A DNA stretch of 64,000 nt from NCBI RefSeq assembly GCF_900142295.1, contig NZ_FSRL01000001.1, positions 3,286,001 through 3,350,000 on the forward strand. Reading direction: 5' to 3'. Each line of letters begins with the position of its first letter. Positions within the stretch are counted from its first letter, which is position 1. Positions 62,281-64,000 of the stretch are shown here, in pieces. The DNA is from Vannielia litorea. GTDB taxonomy: Bacteria; Pseudomonadota; Alphaproteobacteria; Rhodobacterales; Rhodobacteraceae. The notes below the pieces were generated by a model, which saw nothing but the letters and a program-made list of their open reading frames with translations, did no database searches and was not told where the DNA came from. The translations under genes and the position numbers were made by a program.

Positions 62281-62309
62281 TCTCTAGGGAATCCCCCAAG
62301 GGGGGTCAA
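62281..62309 (-). promoter_or_regulatory. Promoter of tRNA-Lys
   Basis: On the minus strand TTGACC (62309-62304) and TAGAGA (62286-62281) are spaced by exactly 17 bp and lie 13 bp from the first tRNA base, as expected for a strong sigma-70-type promoter. Confidence 0.75.
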
Positions 62310-62331
62310 GCGGGAATCTTTCACCCCGGAC

Positions 62332-62360
62332 TGGAAAGCTCACCAGACGCGCTGTATATG
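62332..62360 (+). promoter_or_regulatory. Possible dapF promoter giving a leaderless mRNA
   Basis: TGGAAA (62332-62337) and TATATG (62355-62360) are 17 bp apart. The predicted start of transcription is within a few bases of the dapF ATG at 62368, and no Shine-Dalgarno sequence precedes that ATG. Confidence 0.4.
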
Positions 62361-62367
62361 CCCGCCC

Positions 62368-63186
62368 ATGCTGCGACAAACGCCCCCCAACGGCCTGCCG
62401 TTCATGAAAATGCACGGGCTTGGCAATGACTTCGTGGTGCTCGACCACCGCGAGGGCGGGGTTGCCGTGACTCCGGAGCTGGCCACCCGCATCGCCGACC
62501 GGCACCGGGGCGTGGGCTTCGACCAGCTCGCCGTGATCGAGGCGGCGGGCAATGCCGATGCACGGCTCACCTTCTACAACGCCGATGGCTCGCTTTCGGC
62601 GGCCTGCGGCAACGCCACCCGCTGCATCGCCCGCTACCTGATGGAGGAGAGCGGCACCCAGGGCCTCACCCTGCTCACCGACCGCGGCGCCCTGCCCTGC
62701 GTCGATGCGGGCGAGGGCCTCACCTCCGTCAACATGGGCGCCCCCCTGACCGGCTGGCAGGAGATCCCGCTCGCCCGCGAGGCCGACACGCTGCACCTGC
62801 CGCTCGAGGGCGACCCGGTGGGCACCTCCATGGGCAACCCGCATTGCACCTTCTTCGTCGAGGATGCCGAGGCCATCGACCTGGCCACCCTTGGCCCCGC
62901 CACCGAGCACGACCCGCTCTTCCCCGAGCGCACCAACGTGCAGTTCGCCCACCTCATCGGGCCGGACCACCTGCGGATGCGGGTGTGGGAGCGCGGCACC
63001 GGCATCACCTTGGCCTCCGGCTCCTCCTCCTGCGCCGTGGCCACTGCCGCCCACCGGCGCGGCCTGACCGGGCGCAAGGTCACCATCGAGCTCGACGGCG
63101 GCCCCATTCTCGTCGACTGGCGCGAGGATGGCGTCTGGATGACCGGGCCGACCGCCCATGTCTTCACCGGCACCTGGCATGGCTGA
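62368..63186 (+). CDS. dapF: Diaminopimelate epimerase
   Basis: The product has 272 aa. DapF interconverts LL- and meso-diaminopimelate for lysine and peptidoglycan. The start [22 protein letters not shown] has the N-terminal extension usual in Rhodobacterales. The two catalytic cysteines are in AACGNATRC (NADGS...CGN) and GSSSCAVAT. It overlaps mtaB by 8 bp. Confidence 0.96.
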   Translation: MLRQTPPNGLPFMKMHGLGNDFVVLDHREGGVAVTPELATRIADRHRGVGFDQLAVIEAAGNADARLTFYNADGSLSAACGNATRCIARYLMEESGTQGLTLLTDRGALPCVDAGEGLTSVNMGAPLTGWQEIPLAREADTLHLPLEGDPVGTSMGNPHCTFFVEDAEAIDLATLGPATEHDPLFPERTNVQFAHLIGPDHLRMRVWERGTGITLASGSSSCAVATAAHRRGLTGRKVTIELDGGPILVDWREDGVWMTGPTAHVFTGTWHG

Positions 63187-64000
63187 AGCCCCGATCTTCT
63201 CCACCCACGGCTGCCGCCTCAACGCCTACGAGACCGAGGCGATGCGCGAGCTGGCCGAGAGCGCGGGCCTCCAGGGCGCGGTGATCGTGAACACCTGCGC
63301 CGTCACCGCCGAGGCCGTGCGCAAGGCCCGGCAGGACATCCGCAAGCTGCGGCGCGACAACCCGGGCGCCAAGCTCATCGTCACCGGCTGCGCCGCCCAG
63401 ACCGCGCCCGAGAGTTTTGCCGAGATGCCCGAGGTCGACCATGTGATCGGCAACACCGAGAAGATGCAGCCCCAAACCTGGGCCAGCCTCGCCCCCGATT
63501 TCATCGGCGAGACCGAGCGGGTCCAGGTGAATGACATCATGTCGGTCACCGAGACCGCCGGCCACCTGATCGACGGCTTCGGCCGCCACCGCGCCTATGT
63601 GCAGGTGCAAAACGGCTGCGACCACCGCTGCACCTTCTGCATCATCCCCTTCGGCCGGGGCAACTCGCGCTCCGTGCCTGCGGGCGTCGTCGTCGAGCAG
63701 ATCAAGCGGCTGGTGGACAAGGGCTTCAACGAGGTGGTGCTCACCGGGGTCGATCTCACCTCCTGGGGCGCCGACCTGCCCGCGCAGCCGCGCCTCGGCG
63801 ACCTGGTCATGCGCATCCTCAAGCTGGTGCCAGACCTGCCGCGCCTGCGCATTTCCTCGATCGATTCGATCGAGGTGGACGACAACCTCATGCAGGCCAT
63901 CGCCACCGAGCCCCGGCTGATGCCCCACCTGCACCTCTCGCTGCAGCACGGCGCCGACCTGATCCTGAAGCGGATGAAGCGCCGCCACCTGCGCGATGAT
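63179..64000 (+). CDS. mtaB: tRNA t6A37 methylthiotransferase MtaB (5' part; runs off right edge)
   Basis: The first 274 codons are present. MtaB adds a methylthio group to ct6A/t6A at position 37 of tRNA. The N-terminal UPF0004 domain has its three Fe-S cysteines in THGCRLN, NTCAVT and TGCAAQ. The radical SAM cluster [11 protein letters not shown] follows. The start ATG lies inside the last codons of dapF. Confidence 0.95.
   Translation, partial: MAEAPIFSTHGCRLNAYETEAMRELAESAGLQGAVIVNTCAVTAEAVRKARQDIRKLRRDNPGAKLIVTGCAAQTAPESFAEMPEVDHVIGNTEKMQPQTWASLAPDFIGETERVQVNDIMSVTETAGHLIDGFGRHRAYVQVQNGCDHRCTFCIIPFGRGNSRSVPAGVVVEQIKRLVDKGFNEVVLTGVDLTSWGADLPAQPRLGDLVMRILKLVPDLPRLRISSIDSIEVDDNLMQAIATEPRLMPHLHLSLQHGADLILKRMKRRHLRDD

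Overview
The window is GC-rich, gene-dense chromosomal DNA of an alphaproteobacterium, most likely a member of the Rhodobacteraceae (Roseobacter group). This rests on protein families and gene order: a TPR-sulfotransferase, a Rhodobacter-type porin, DUF3576-leuS-lptE-holA, uvrC-pgsA-moaD-moaE, plant-type gshA beside rsmE and ubiA, and a pyrB/pseudo-dihydroorotase/plsY operon. No rRNA, CRISPR array, transposase or prophage gene was found. One tRNA (Lys, UUU) is present. The first gene (sulfotransferase) and the last (mtaB) run off the window.

Layout. 0-7.6 kb: sulfotransferase, porin, then leuS-lptE-holA and a convergent yqgE. 7.7-15 kb: DsbD-like N-domain protein, an ABC-F ATPase behind its own promoter and a candidate leader peptide, and an RND efflux pair on the minus strand. 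15.2-21.7 kb: UDG-lysE-moaB (minus) divergent from pyrB, two small PH-like membrane proteins, a dihydroorotase homologue lacking key active-site residues, and plsY. 21.8-26.4 kb: the rsmE-GNAT-hypothetical-gshA operon, divergent from ubiA. 26.4-29.3 kb: a BON/OmpA envelope protein, a coiled-coil membrane protein and a DUF2268 metalloprotease-like protein. 29.4-33.1 kb: moaE, moaD, pgsA, uvrC. 33.1-35.4 kb: an AT-rich gap, a Ca/Na exchanger, a 58-aa zinc-ribbon protein and an S49 peptidase. 35.5-41.7 kb: two TetR-family regulators with visible candidate operators; one faces a DUF1772 protein, the other leads an HlyD-ABC exporter operon. 41.7-43.2 kb: a BKACE-like enzyme and a DUF1045 2H-type phosphoesterase.

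43.3-47.9 kb is a four-gene phosphorelay cassette: a REC protein with a degenerate DHp-like tail, a membrane PAS histidine kinase, a single-domain REC, and a REC-histidine kinase hybrid. 47.9-62.0 kb has a polyamine/amine theme: SpeA arginine decarboxylase, a Pot-type ABC transporter, a PuuB-like oxidase, an enolase-superfamily enzyme, a MocR regulator with direct-repeat candidate operators, a GMC oxidoreductase and a large fold-I Orn/Lys/Arg decarboxylase. 62.2-64 kb: tRNA-Lys, dapF and mtaB.

The most unusual items are the pseudo-DHp response regulator at the head of the signalling cassette, the PyrX-like pseudo-dihydroorotase with a pair of PH-like proteins between it and pyrB, the leader-peptide arrangement in front of the ABC-F gene, a family-4 UDG without its usual Fe-S cysteines, and three regulator-operator pairs that can be read from the sequence. 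All functional statements come from motif recognition by eye; no database search was run.
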